Source: Lachnospiraceae bacterium (GTDB lineage Bacteria; Bacillota; Clostridia; Lachnospirales; Lachnospiraceae). Taken from it: DNA of 64,000 nucleotides. Location: positions 81,566-145,565 of the forward strand of contig JAEERY010000053.1 in assembly GCA_016286035.1 (NCBI GenBank). The letters are read 5' to 3'. Of this stretch, positions 28,190 through 36,606 are shown piece after piece (within the stretch, counting starts at the first letter, position 1; the number at the start of each line of letters is the position of its first letter). The notes beneath the pieces were generated by a model. It did not search any database. It was not told the DNA's origin and worked only from the letters and a program-made list of their open reading frames with translations. Both the position numbers and the translations under genes were made by a program.

Positions 28190-29476
28190 ATGTTTGCAGA
28201 CAGAGCGACCATATATGTAAGAAGTGGTAAGGGCGGAGACGGCCATGTATCATTTCGAAGAGAAAAATATGTGCCAAACGGCGGTCCTGACGGAGGAGAC
28301 GGCGGTAACGGAGGCGATGTTATAGTTGAGATAGATGACGGTCTTAACACTCTTGTCGACTTCAGAAATGTGCGCAAATATCTTGCGGGACACGGCGAAG
28401 ACGGCGGAAAGCGTAACTGCCACGGGAAAGACGGTCAGGATATCGTGCTTAAAGTCCCTGAGGGCACTGTCATCAAAGAAGCCGAGAGTGGCAAGGTAAT
28501 AACCGATATGAGCAGAGATAACCGAAGATTCGTGCTCTTGACAGGCGGTAAGGGAGGAAACGGCAACCAGCACTATGCAACCAGCAAAATGCAGGCTCCC
28601 AAATATGCACAGCCCGGACAGCCCGCAAAGGAACTTAATCTCATACTTGAGCTTAAGGTGCTTGCCGATGTCGGTCTTGTAGGATATCCGAATGTCGGTA
28701 AGAGTACTTTCCTTACAAAGGTTAGTAATGCGCGTCCCAAGATAGCAAATTATCACTTCACGACTCTTGATCCGCATCTTGGTGTTGTAGATCTTGACGA
28801 TGCAAAGGGATTTGTCATAGCGGATATTCCGGGGCTTATTGACGGTGCAAGCGAGGGAGTCGGTCTCGGACATCAGTTTTTAAGACACATTGAGAGGACC
28901 AAGGTCATCATACATGTGGTTGATGCGTCGGGAAGCGAAGGAAGAGACCCGATTGAGGATATATATGCCATCAACAAAGAGCTTGCCAATTACAATGAGG
29001 AACTGGCAAAGAGCCCCCAGGTAATCGCTGCAAACAAGACAGATCTTATTTACGACGAAAAAGACGAAGTTGTAGAGAAGATAAGGAAAGAATTCGAACC
29101 GAAAGGTTATGAGGTATATCCCATCAGTGCCGTCAGCGGTGAAGGCATATCAAAGGTCTTGTACAGAGTTCGTGAGATGCTTGATGAGATAGGTGATGAT
29201 CCGAAGATCTTTGAGAGCGAGTATGAGTTTTCAGACAGTGTAATATATGATGAGCCTTTCACTGTTGAATATGACGAGCATGAGGATGAGTATGTGGTTG
29301 AAGGACCGAGGATCGAAAAGATGCTCGGATATACAAACCTCGAGAGTGAGAAGGGCTTTGTATTCTTCCAGAATTTCCTTAAGGATAACGGCATATTGGA
29401 AAAGCTCGAGGAACTGGGTATAAACGAAGGCGATACCGTCAGGATGTACGGTTTCTCTTTTGATTATTATAAATAA
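28190..29476 (+). CDS. obgE: GTPase Obg (CgtA)
   Basis: Obg is an essential GTPase of 50S assembly and stress response. The 428-residue protein has the Gly-rich Obg domain (residues 1-158, including GGPDGGDGGNGG), the G domain with GYPNVGKST, DIPGLI and NKTD, and a C-terminal OCT domain (about 345-428), the arrangement found in Firmicutes and some other phyla. It has AAAGG before the ATG and heads the block that continues with yhbY and nadD. Confidence 0.97.
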   Translation: MFADRATIYVRSGKGGDGHVSFRREKYVPNGGPDGGDGGNGGDVIVEIDDGLNTLVDFRNVRKYLAGHGEDGGKRNCHGKDGQDIVLKVPEGTVIKEAESGKVITDMSRDNRRFVLLTGGKGGNGNQHYATSKMQAPKYAQPGQPAKELNLILELKVLADVGLVGYPNVGKSTFLTKVSNARPKIANYHFTTLDPHLGVVDLDDAKGFVIADIPGLIDGASEGVGLGHQFLRHIERTKVIIHVVDASGSEGRDPIEDIYAINKELANYNEELAKSPQVIAANKTDLIYDEKDEVVEKIRKEFEPKGYEVYPISAVSGEGISKVLYRVREMLDEIGDDPKIFESEYEFSDSVIYDEPFTVEYDEHEDEYVVEGPRIEKMLGYTNLESEKGFVFFQNFLKDNGILEKLEELGINEGDTVRMYGFSFDYYK

Positions 29477-29518
29477 GTGATAAGATAGTAAGTGTAAAAA
29501 GAAAGAGGATTATGATAA

Positions 29519-29809
29519 ATGACAAGCAAGCAGCGATCATATCTTAAAGGTCTTGCAATGAACATAGAACCGATATTTCAGGTGGGTAAATCATCGATAA
29601 CTCCCGAATATACGGAAGCGATTACGGAGGCGTTCAACAAGAAAGAACTGATAAAGATTTCGGTTCTTAAGAACTGTATGGATGATCCGAGATCCATAGC
29701 AGAAGTATTGGCTGACAGAACAGGTTCGCAGGTAGTTCAGGTCATCGGTAAAAAGATAGTATTATATAAACCCGATAAAAAGGACCCGAAGATAAAGCTA
29801 CCCTTATAG
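29519..29809 (+). CDS. yhbY: YhbY-family CRM-domain RNA-binding protein
   Basis: The 96-residue protein is a single CRM domain: LTSKQRxxLKxLA-type opening (here MTSKQRSYLKGLA), FQVGKSSI and a VLYKP end. YhbY binds pre-50S particles. GAAAGAGG lies upstream. Position after obg is typical. Confidence 0.94.
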   Translation: MTSKQRSYLKGLAMNIEPIFQVGKSSITPEYTEAITEAFNKKELIKISVLKNCMDDPRSIAEVLADRTGSQVVQVIGKKIVLYKPDKKDPKIKLPL

Positions 29810-29827
29810 AATAAAAGGAGAACAGTT

Positions 29828-30442
29828 ATGAAAGCAAATAAAAAGGTTGGTATTATTGGAGGTACATTCAATCCTATACATATAGGACATCTGATCCTTG
29901 CGGAGCATGCCTATGATGAGTACAAACTCGATGAGATCCTGTTCATTCCCACAGGAATAAGTCATTTCAAGGATCCCAGTATAGTTCTGGACAAGAAAAA
30001 AAGGATCACGATGACAGGCGGTGCTATCGATGACAACCCGCATTTTGCTCTTTCAACAATAGAAACAGACCGTCCGGGTAATTCGTATACCTATGAGACT
30101 TTAGAAGAATTAAAACGCATGAATCCCGATACGGAGTATTATCTGATCATAGGTGCGGATTCTCTGTTCCAGATAGAGGAATGGAAGAATACCGAATCCA
30201 TAATGAAAAATGCATCGATCCTTGTTGCTGTAAGAAAAGGACAGAGTCTTGAGGAGCTTCAGGCTAAGGCAGATGAACTCATGAAGAAATACGATGCATC
30301 GATCCATGTCCTTACATGCACTTATATTGATGTTTCATCAACAGAAATACGTGCAAGGATCAAAGAGGGTAAATCAATAAGATATATGGTTACCGATGAT
30401 ACCCTTAACTATATAAATAAATTCAATCTTTACAGGGACTGA
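29828..30442 (+). CDS. nadD: Nicotinate-nucleotide adenylyltransferase
   Basis: NadD joins nicotinate mononucleotide and ATP to make deamido-NAD. The 204-residue protein has the nucleotidyltransferase motif GGTFNPIHIGHL, YLIIGADSL and the C-terminal ISSTEIR-type motif (here VSSTEIRARIKEGKS). It has AAAGGAG upstream and lies 18 bases after yhbY, ahead of yqeK and rsfS as in Bacillus. Confidence 0.96.
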   Translation: MKANKKVGIIGGTFNPIHIGHLILAEHAYDEYKLDEILFIPTGISHFKDPSIVLDKKKRITMTGGAIDDNPHFALSTIETDRPGNSYTYETLEELKRMNPDTEYYLIIGADSLFQIEEWKNTESIMKNASILVAVRKGQSLEELQAKADELMKKYDASIHVLTCTYIDVSSTEIRARIKEGKSIRYMVTDDTLNYINKFNLYRD

Positions 30443-30446
30443 TCAT

Positions 30447-31010
30447 ATGACTAACGAAGAGATCATATCCAGGCTTGAAAAGACTCTTAAAAGCAGTCGT
30501 CTCGGACACAGTATAGGGGTGGCATGTACTGCGGCAAATCTTGCTATGTGCCATGATGTTTCCCTTATAAGCAAGGCTTTCAGAGCAGGGCTTTTGCATG
30601 ACTGTGCAAAATATATGAAGGACGATGAGAGTATCGAGTTTTGCGATAAACACGATATTGAGCTTTCAAAGTATGAGATAGCTGAACCGGCTCTGATACA
30701 TGCCAAGATGGGTGTTTTTGTCGCAAAGAACGATTATGATGAGCATGATGAGGAGATACTTGATGCCATAAGGTGGCATACGACAGGCAGAGCAAATATG
30801 AAAATGCTTGAAAAGATCATATTTGTTGCAGACTATATTGAGCCGTTTCGAAAGATACTGCCAAATCTTGACGAGATAAGGGCAAAAGCATATAAAGATC
30901 TTGATAAGTGCGTAGTCATAATATATGAGAATTCCATTTCATATATAAGAGAAAAGGGACGATGCATGGATCCGACTACACTGGAGGCATACGAGTACTA
31001 CAAAAAATGA
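30447..31010 (+). CDS. yqeK: YqeK, HD-domain Ap4A hydrolase
   Basis: YqeK cleaves diadenosine tetraphosphate symmetrically. The 187-residue protein has the HD metal-binding set: RLGHSIGV, the His-Asp pair in LLHDCAKY, and IRWHTTGR. It overlaps rsfS in ATGA. Confidence 0.94.
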   Translation: MTNEEIISRLEKTLKSSRLGHSIGVACTAANLAMCHDVSLISKAFRAGLLHDCAKYMKDDESIEFCDKHDIELSKYEIAEPALIHAKMGVFVAKNDYDEHDEEILDAIRWHTTGRANMKMLEKIIFVADYIEPFRKILPNLDEIRAKAYKDLDKCVVIIYENSISYIREKGRCMDPTTLEAYEYYKK

Positions 31011-31342
31011 ACGAATTACTTAAGTTTATAAAAGACAAATTAGCAGAAAAAAAAGCAGAGGATATCAGTGTTCTTGATATATCACAGCAGTCTGTGATGG
31101 CTGATTATTTTGTGATAGCCACCGGAAACAATATTAACCAGGTACATGCCATGGTCGACTTTGTTGAAGAGGAGCTGGCAAAGAAAGATATAAAACCCAA
31201 ACATATTGAGGGATATAATACTGCAAACTGGATATTAATGGATTATAATGATATTATAATACATATATTTGATAAAGAGAGCAGAAGCTTCTATGATCTT
31301 GACCACATCTGGAAAGGTGCAGACATATTAGCTTTGGATTAA
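31007..31342 (+). CDS. rsfS: Ribosomal silencing factor RsfS
   Basis: RsfS binds L14 and blocks subunit joining under starvation. The 111-residue protein has VLDISQQSVMADYFVIATG, NWILMDYNDIIIHIF and the final YDLDHIWKGA. The start is ATG 31007, overlapping the yqeK stop; it would be read by coupled translation since no strong ribosome-binding site is adjacent. Confidence 0.95.
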   Translation: MNELLKFIKDKLAEKKAEDISVLDISQQSVMADYFVIATGNNINQVHAMVDFVEEELAKKDIKPKHIEGYNTANWILMDYNDIIIHIFDKESRSFYDLDHIWKGADILALD

Positions 31343-31369
31343 AGAATTATGTATTGAGGGGATTATCAC

Positions 31370-32299
31370 ATGATTCATGTATTCATCGTTAATCCGATGG
31401 CCGGCAAGATGGATTTTGCCGAGAAGCTCAGAAGGAAGATATCGGAATTCAAAGATATCGATTATTATATCTTTGATACGAGAAATGCGGGCTACGAAGG
31501 CGAGCTCATCAACAGGATACAGCATATATTCGAGGATGAAAAATTAAGGATATACTGCTGTGGAGGAAGCGGAACATTACGAAATATAATCAATGATATT
31601 GACAACCTTGATAATGTCGAGGTTGCCTTCTTACCATGCGGACTTTCTAACAGTTTTATCAAAGTTTTCCCCGCTAAAGATCAAAAGCGTTTCAAACAGC
31701 TCGAGGAGCTCATTTACGGCGATGTTGTCGACATAGACTATATTCGATTCAATAATAAGAATATAGCCTTAAACTCATTTTCAATGGGTATAGACAGCGT
31801 TCTTCTCGAACAGGTTGAAAAATACAGATTCATCAACACGATAGGGAACATATCTCCTTATATGTGGTGCCTTCCTTTTGCGTTGTTCAAATCACATACC
31901 ATTAAATGTGAAGTCACAATCGGTGAAAAGCATTACGTTGACGATTTTACTGAGATATATTTCGGAAACGGAAATATTCTTGGCGGAAATGTGAGCATAT
32001 ACGATGAAGCAAACGTGACAGACGGTCTGGGTAAGGTTGTGCTCCTTCGTTCGGATGCGAGAAGATTCTGGTCAATTCCGATCGTGTTTAATCTGATGCG
32101 CAAGAAATTCTATAAACTCAAATACATAGCCGAATATGCAGATGCGCAGAATATATATATCAGAAGGATAAACGATGGTCCTATAAAATATAATGTTGAC
32201 GGCGAGATGCTCACATTCGGCGGAACCGTCAAAGTTGAGATGGTGAAAAAAGGACTGCATTTTGTTGTGCCAAAGGGGGTGACTCCGAGTGAACAATAA
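31370..32299 (+). CDS. Diacylglycerol kinase-like protein with altered nucleotide motif
   Basis: The 309-residue protein has the fold pattern of the DAGK/YegS lipid-kinase family (HVFIVNPMAGKMD at the start, FGNGNILGGN and SIYDEANVTDGLGKVVLL in the second domain). Two nucleotide-binding motifs deviate: GGDGT is GGSGT (Ser67), and the usual PLGTGND loop is PCGLSNS. Catalysis is therefore doubtful. GAGGGG precedes the ATG. Its last 11 bases overlap the histidine kinase start, so the two proteins are probably made together; a sensory or scaffold role is an inference. Confidence 0.82.
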   Translation: MIHVFIVNPMAGKMDFAEKLRRKISEFKDIDYYIFDTRNAGYEGELINRIQHIFEDEKLRIYCCGGSGTLRNIINDIDNLDNVEVAFLPCGLSNSFIKVFPAKDQKRFKQLEELIYGDVVDIDYIRFNNKNIALNSFSMGIDSVLLEQVEKYRFINTIGNISPYMWCLPFALFKSHTIKCEVTIGEKHYVDDFTEIYFGNGNILGGNVSIYDEANVTDGLGKVVLLRSDARRFWSIPIVFNLMRKKFYKLKYIAEYADAQNIYIRRINDGPIKYNVDGEMLTFGGTVKVEMVKKGLHFVVPKGVTPSEQ

Positions 32300-34040
32300 T
32301 TATGCCCGTTTTTTGAATACAATTTTCTATTATCTTGGCGTTATCGTATGCCTAATGGGAATATGGCTTGCTAACGATATGAGGAGGCCCACAAGGTTCA
32401 TACTGATCGTATTTCTGATCGTGGCAGGTATTATGCCGGGATTCCTTCTTGATGCGAATATCTTAGATCTGTATAAATACAAGAGATTCTATCTGGCTGT
32501 ATATATCATAATCAGTTTTACGATGTATTTTACATGGAAATCGATAACCATGTTCATATGCATGCTCTTTTTGGAGTCCATGCTGTCACTTGTGTATATG
32601 GATGAGGATTTCCATCTGCTTCAGAACTTTGTCTGTATCATATTGTTGACCTTCATGTTCTTTTATGAACGTATGAACAGGAGGGTTACAATGGATGAGC
32701 TGCAGTTTTTAGCGATATTCTTCATGTTTCTTGGAGCCAATTATATTGGAAGACAGGTTGTTAAGCTTGTCATTCACGAACGTATGAAGAGTCTTGAGCA
32801 GGAGCGAAGCCTTGACGATATGCTTCGTGTCGTAGAGACAAAGGTTGATGAAGCGAGAAATGCCGTTAAAGCTAAATCCGAATTCCTGTCAAATATGTCT
32901 CATGAGATCCGTACTCCCATAAATGCCGTACTGGGTATGAATGAGATGATACAAAGAGAGAGTGAGAATGAGCAGATAAGCGAGTATTCACGAAACATAG
33001 CAAGTTCGGGAAGCATGCTGCTTGCTCTTATCAATGATATCCTTGATCTGAGTAAGATCGAATCAGGTAAGGTCGCTATCATACGAGTTGAGTATCAGTT
33101 ATCGACTGTATGCAACGATCTGATGAACATGATAAAGGACAGAGCTGGCAAGAAGAATCTTGGCCTTAAGCTCAAGATAAATCCTCAGATCCCTAATTAT
33201 CTATACGGTGATGAGGTCCGTATACGTCAGATAGTACTGAACTTATTGACCAATGCAGTCAAATACACAGAAACAGGTACGATAACCTTAGACGTTGATT
33301 TTGTAAACAGAAGCAAATCGCAGATCGATCTTAAAATCAATGTTAAGGATACAGGCCGAGGCATAAAGAAGACTGATATAAACAAGTTATTCACCTCGTT
33401 CCAGAGACTTGAGGAAGCTCATAACAAGAACATTGAAGGTACAGGACTGGGACTTGCCATCGTAGGCGGATACGTAAAGCTTATGCATGGTAAGATAGAT
33501 GTCTTAAGTGATTACGGAAAAGGCAGTGAATTCATTGTTACCATACCTCAAAAGGTTGTTAAGCATGATGAGATCGGTGAATTTGACTTCAAGTTCAACA
33601 AACCCGCTGCAAAGACCAAGAACTACAAGCCTTCATTCAAAGCACCCAAGGCTAAGGTGCTTGCCGTTGATGATAATAACATGAACCTTGTGGTTGTTAA
33701 GAATCTTCTTAAATCCACGGAGATCAGGATAGATCTTGCTCACAGCGGTCAGGAATGTCTCGATAAGGTAAGAAACGAGTTCTATGATGTTATCCTATTA
33801 GACCACATGATGCCCGAGATGGACGGAACAGAATGTTTGCGCATACTTAAGGATCAGAAGCTTATCAATAAGACTCCTGTCATTGCACTTACGGCAAATG
33901 CTCTTTCGGGAGCAAAAGAAGAGTATATGCGTCTGGGATTTGACGATTATCTTTCAAAACCTATCGTCCCGCTTGAACTTGAGAACATGTTAAAGCACTG
34001 GTTGCCCGGATGGCTTATAGAGATGCCGCCCGTAGAATAA
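32289..34040 (+). CDS. Membrane hybrid sensor histidine kinase
   Basis: The 583-residue protein has five or six N-terminal transmembrane helices (to about residue 165), a coiled-coil linker, a HisKA domain with the phospho-acceptor His205 in MSHEIRTP, an HATPase domain (N-box VLNLLTNAVKYT, G1 DTGRGI, G2 GTGLGLAI) and a C-terminal receiver with acceptor Asp505 in LLDHMMPEMDG. No output domain, phosphotransfer protein or separate regulator is nearby. It starts at GTG inside the previous gene with GGGGGTG upstream. No recognisable extracytoplasmic sensor is present, so it may sense through its membrane helices. Confidence 0.93.
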   Translation: MNNNYARFLNTIFYYLGVIVCLMGIWLANDMRRPTRFILIVFLIVAGIMPGFLLDANILDLYKYKRFYLAVYIIISFTMYFTWKSITMFICMLFLESMLSLVYMDEDFHLLQNFVCIILLTFMFFYERMNRRVTMDELQFLAIFFMFLGANYIGRQVVKLVIHERMKSLEQERSLDDMLRVVETKVDEARNAVKAKSEFLSNMSHEIRTPINAVLGMNEMIQRESENEQISEYSRNIASSGSMLLALINDILDLSKIESGKVAIIRVEYQLSTVCNDLMNMIKDRAGKKNLGLKLKINPQIPNYLYGDEVRIRQIVLNLLTNAVKYTETGTITLDVDFVNRSKSQIDLKINVKDTGRGIKKTDINKLFTSFQRLEEAHNKNIEGTGLGLAIVGGYVKLMHGKIDVLSDYGKGSEFIVTIPQKVVKHDEIGEFDFKFNKPAAKTKNYKPSFKAPKAKVLAVDDNNMNLVVVKNLLKSTEIRIDLAHSGQECLDKVRNEFYDVILLDHMMPEMDGTECLRILKDQKLINKTPVIALTANALSGAKEEYMRLGFDDYLSKPIVPLELENMLKHWLPGWLIEMPPVE

Positions 34041-34055
34041 AAAGAATAAATGCTT

Positions 34056-34085
34056 AAGAGCTCAGCCTTAAACGGATGGGCTCTT
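34056..34085 (+). terminator. Terminator after the hybrid kinase
   Basis: A 12-position stem (34056-34067 with 34074-34085, one mismatch and one G-T) with a 6-base loop and TTTATTA tail lies 15 bases past the kinase stop. Confidence 0.75.
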
Positions 34086-34188
34086 TATTACGTATGAGAA
34101 AACATAATATGTTACGCTAAGAGTAATATATTTATTGTTGTGATTGTATGACTTGCAGATAATTCAATCTGATCAACAGGATATAAGC

Positions 34189-34647
34189 ATGATGAAACTG
34201 AAACTATCCCCAAAGCATATAAAAGAATATATTTATGATCAGTCGGTCGACATAGAAAAAAGAACTTTTGTCTTGTTTTCTGTTTTGACACTGCTGGCTA
34301 TTTTTGTTGCTGTTCCTTGCGGACTGATAATGAGAGAACCAATATCTGCGACCATATCAACATTCATCGGAGCCATATTCTTTTCGATCTATGTTTATTA
34401 TTCGATAAAGAAAGATCTGATAGAAAGAGCGCGTGTGGTGCTTTCTGTGATACTTGTCTTTATTTTCCTGCCTGCAATGTTCTTTACTAACGGGGGAGTA
34501 AACGGAGGAGCCCCCATATGGCTACTTCTGGGGACCATATATATAGCGCTTATACTTGAAGGCAAGATACAGCGTATAATGCTGATCCTGGATGGCATTG
34601 TACTTATCGTATGCTGGTTGGTTGGATATTATTTCCCGATCTTATAA
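34189..34647 (+). CDS. Membrane domain of a frame-split HD-GYP protein (upstream part)
   Basis: From ATG 34189 (AGGATA upstream) this frame encodes 152 residues with five transmembrane helices. It resembles the membrane sensor domain that precedes HD-GYP or GGDEF domains in many Lachnospiraceae, including TNGGVNGGAPIW. The frame ends at TAA 34645. The natural continuation, PDLITEYPRGGN, is in the -1 frame immediately at this point, so upstream and downstream frames appear to be one gene. A TTTCCCG heptamer sits in phase at the junction. Read through a -1 slip the full protein would be about 755 residues. Sequencing error or an inactivating indel are the alternatives. Confidence 0.8.
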   Translation: MMKLKLSPKHIKEYIYDQSVDIEKRTFVLFSVLTLLAIFVAVPCGLIMREPISATISTFIGAIFFSIYVYYSIKKDLIERARVVLSVILVFIFLPAMFFTNGGVNGGAPIWLLLGTIYIALILEGKIQRIMLILDGIVLIVCWLVGYYFPIL

Positions 34648-36455
34648 CAGAATATCCCAGAGGCGGTAATTTCTTTGATAATATTGCCGGTCTGTTTATT
34701 GTAAGTGCGATAGTATATATTCTGATCAGCTTCCAGTTAAGCCTCTACAGAAAAGAAGAAGAAGACAAAAATCTGAAGCGCCTGTTTGGACAGACTGCCA
34801 CGGCTTTGGTAAATGCGATAGATGCGAAGGATGAGTATACACATGGTCATTCCTCAAGAGTTGCCGAGTATTCGAAGAAAATCGCAGAGATGTCCGGCAA
34901 GAGCCCTTCTGAATGTGAAGAGATATATTATATCGCTCTTCTTCATGATGTCGGAAAGATCGGTATAGCCGACAATATCATCAACAAAAAGGGTAAGCTT
35001 ACGGATGATGAATATAAAGTAATAAAACAGCATCCTGTTTTAGGAGCACAGATATTAAAAGGAATAAATGAGTATCCCAATCTCATATTAGGTGCCAACT
35101 ATCATCATGAGAGATATGACGGAAAAGGATATCCTGAAGGCTTAAAAGGCGATGATATACCTGAGGTTGCAAGGATAATCTCTGTAGCTGATGCATATGA
35201 TGCAATGACATCTACAAGAAGCTATCGTGATACGATACCTCAGCAGACTGTGAGAGAAGAGATAGTAAAGGGTTCCGGTACACAGTTCGATCCGAGGTTT
35301 GCAAAGATAATGCAGCATCTCATCGATCTTGATACGGAATATACGATGAGAGAAAGAAACGCTGTTAAGGAGCTTTCAGGTAAAAGCGATCTTTTCTGTA
35401 ATAAGATCAGAGATGATATCTCAGACGGAATCCAGATAGGTCCCGCGCCTGTTATAAAGAGGATTAAGTTTAAGTGTAATGCCATAGATAAGCGTGAAAG
35501 AGACTTTGAACCGTGTATGATCCTGTTTGATTCACTTGATGCGCGTTATCACGATTCGGCACGTGAGATAAAAGATCTTAACTACTTTGAATATGCCCAG
35601 ATATGGCTCGACGGTAAATATGAGATAAAAGGCGCAAGAAAGGTAAGAGTCAAAGAGAGTAAGAGTAATCTGAACGTTGATACAAAAGCAGGAAGAAAAG
35701 CATATGAGATCGAGGCTGTAAAGGTAAAGGATCATATGCTAATTAAGATAGATGACGGCGTTAAACTTATAAGCGTTACTATAGCCCTCCCCGACAGCGC
35801 ACGCTATACATATATCGGCCTTACGGGTGATAACTGTCATATATATGATGTCAGCATGTCACAGGAAGAAGAGTATGTAGCAAATGACTACATTGAAAGA
35901 ATCGCTGAGGAAATAAGCTATATAAATGTACCTGCAGGAGACATACCCAATATTCAGATAGACGGTTACAGGATCGATTCAACCGAAGGTATCCCTGTAA
36001 GAGACGGAATGAAGATATCATTCCATACCATGAGTCTTCCGACAGCAAGAATGATATGGCATTGTCCGTTCGTGGATCTGTTCTATTCGGCAGATAAAAA
36101 GCCTAACGGTGAAGATTATAAAGAATATGCCCTGATAAGGATGGACGGTGAATTCTGGGATGCCGAAAAAGTAGCCAGCAACAAACTCAATGTAAACAGG
36201 GGAATTGAATTCAAAGGATGGGATGCCTGGAAGGAAGCTCAAAAGGCAGGATTTGACAGTACCGTATCTTTCAGCATTAAAGATGATAAGATAATAACAT
36301 CGACTGAAAATCTGGGAATAAGCATTGTGGCTGAAACGACCATCATCGAGAAAGCGCCTGAAGTTTATGTATCGCTTACGGGAGATCAGTGTGCACTGAC
36401 AAATATCCGTATCACATATGATAAAAATGATGAAGAAGATAATGAACAGGGTTGA
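34611..36455 (+). CDS. HD-GYP cyclic-di-GMP phosphodiesterase with repeated C-terminal domain (downstream part)
   Basis: The frame carries the last membrane helix (DNIAGLFIVSAIVYILISF), a linker and an HD-GYP domain with LLHDVGKIG, HHERYDGKGYPEG and GTQFDPRF; such domains hydrolyse c-di-GMP. About 360 residues follow with no recognised family; they hold two copies of a beta-rich unit with the shared motif LTGDxC (IGLTGDNCHIYDV near 35820 and VSLTGDQCALTNI near 36380). The first possible ATG in this frame (34611) lies inside the upstream frame and has no ribosome-binding site, so independent translation is unlikely; expression probably needs the frame change at 34632-34638. Confidence 0.85.
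   Translation: MLVGWILFPDLITEYPRGGNFFDNIAGLFIVSAIVYILISFQLSLYRKEEEDKNLKRLFGQTATALVNAIDAKDEYTHGHSSRVAEYSKKIAEMSGKSPSECEEIYYIALLHDVGKIGIADNIINKKGKLTDDEYKVIKQHPVLGAQILKGINEYPNLILGANYHHERYDGKGYPEGLKGDDIPEVARIISVADAYDAMTSTRSYRDTIPQQTVREEIVKGSGTQFDPRFAKIMQHLIDLDTEYTMRERNAVKELSGKSDLFCNKIRDDISDGIQIGPAPVIKRIKFKCNAIDKRERDFEPCMILFDSLDARYHDSAREIKDLNYFEYAQIWLDGKYEIKGARKVRVKESKSNLNVDTKAGRKAYEIEAVKVKDHMLIKIDDGVKLISVTIALPDSARYTYIGLTGDNCHIYDVSMSQEEEYVANDYIERIAEEISYINVPAGDIPNIQIDGYRIDSTEGIPVRDGMKISFHTMSLPTARMIWHCPFVDLFYSADKKPNGEDYKEYALIRMDGEFWDAEKVASNKLNVNRGIEFKGWDAWKEAQKAGFDSTVSFSIKDDKIITSTENLGISIVAETTIIEKAPEVYVSLTGDQCALTNIRITYDKNDEEDNEQG
34632..34638 (+). other. Candidate -1 ribosomal frameshift site (T TTC CCG)
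   Basis: The heptamer fits X-XXY-YYZ in the upstream frame (T-TTC-CCG). After a -1 slip the codons would be TTT CCC followed by GAT, which joins GYYFP to DLITEYP. The upstream stop follows seven bases later. No strong pseudoknot or hairpin was seen downstream; a loose pairing of CAGAGGCGG (about 34659) with CCGGTCTG (about 34688) is the best candidate. The same bases would also be a typical place for a spontaneous indel. Confidence 0.45.
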
Positions 36456-36507
36456 TCGATGAGTTTGTGAAATTCCTTATGTTAATAAGACACTGAGATG
36501 ATTGACG

Positions 36508-36538
36508 AGTCGGATTGTGGAAAAACCATTATTCGACT
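36508..36538 (+). terminator. Terminator after the HD-GYP gene
   Basis: The stem 36508-36520 with 36526-36538 (13 positions, one mismatch and two G-T) has an AAAAA loop and the tail TGTTTTTATC, oriented for the plus-strand HD-GYP gene. Confidence 0.75.
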
Positions 36539-36559
36539 TGTTTTTATCGCTGATACAAT

Positions 36560-36594
36560 AAAGGGTGAAGGAGCTGATGATCCGTTCACCCTTT
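36560..36594. terminator. Bidirectional hairpin between convergent genes
   Basis: A perfect 10-bp stem (36560-36569 with 36585-36594) has an A-rich left flank and a T-rich right flank. It lies 13 bases beyond the minus-strand BMP-gene stop and can terminate transcription from either side. Confidence 0.82.
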
Positions 36595-36606
36595 TAACTT
36601 AAGTTA

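Noticed and set aside
34101..34116. Palindrome AACATAATATGTT as an operator, and its 12-base similarity (inverted) to 26233-26244
   Set aside because: Twelve-base matches are expected by chance many times in 64 kb of AT-rich DNA; no other support.
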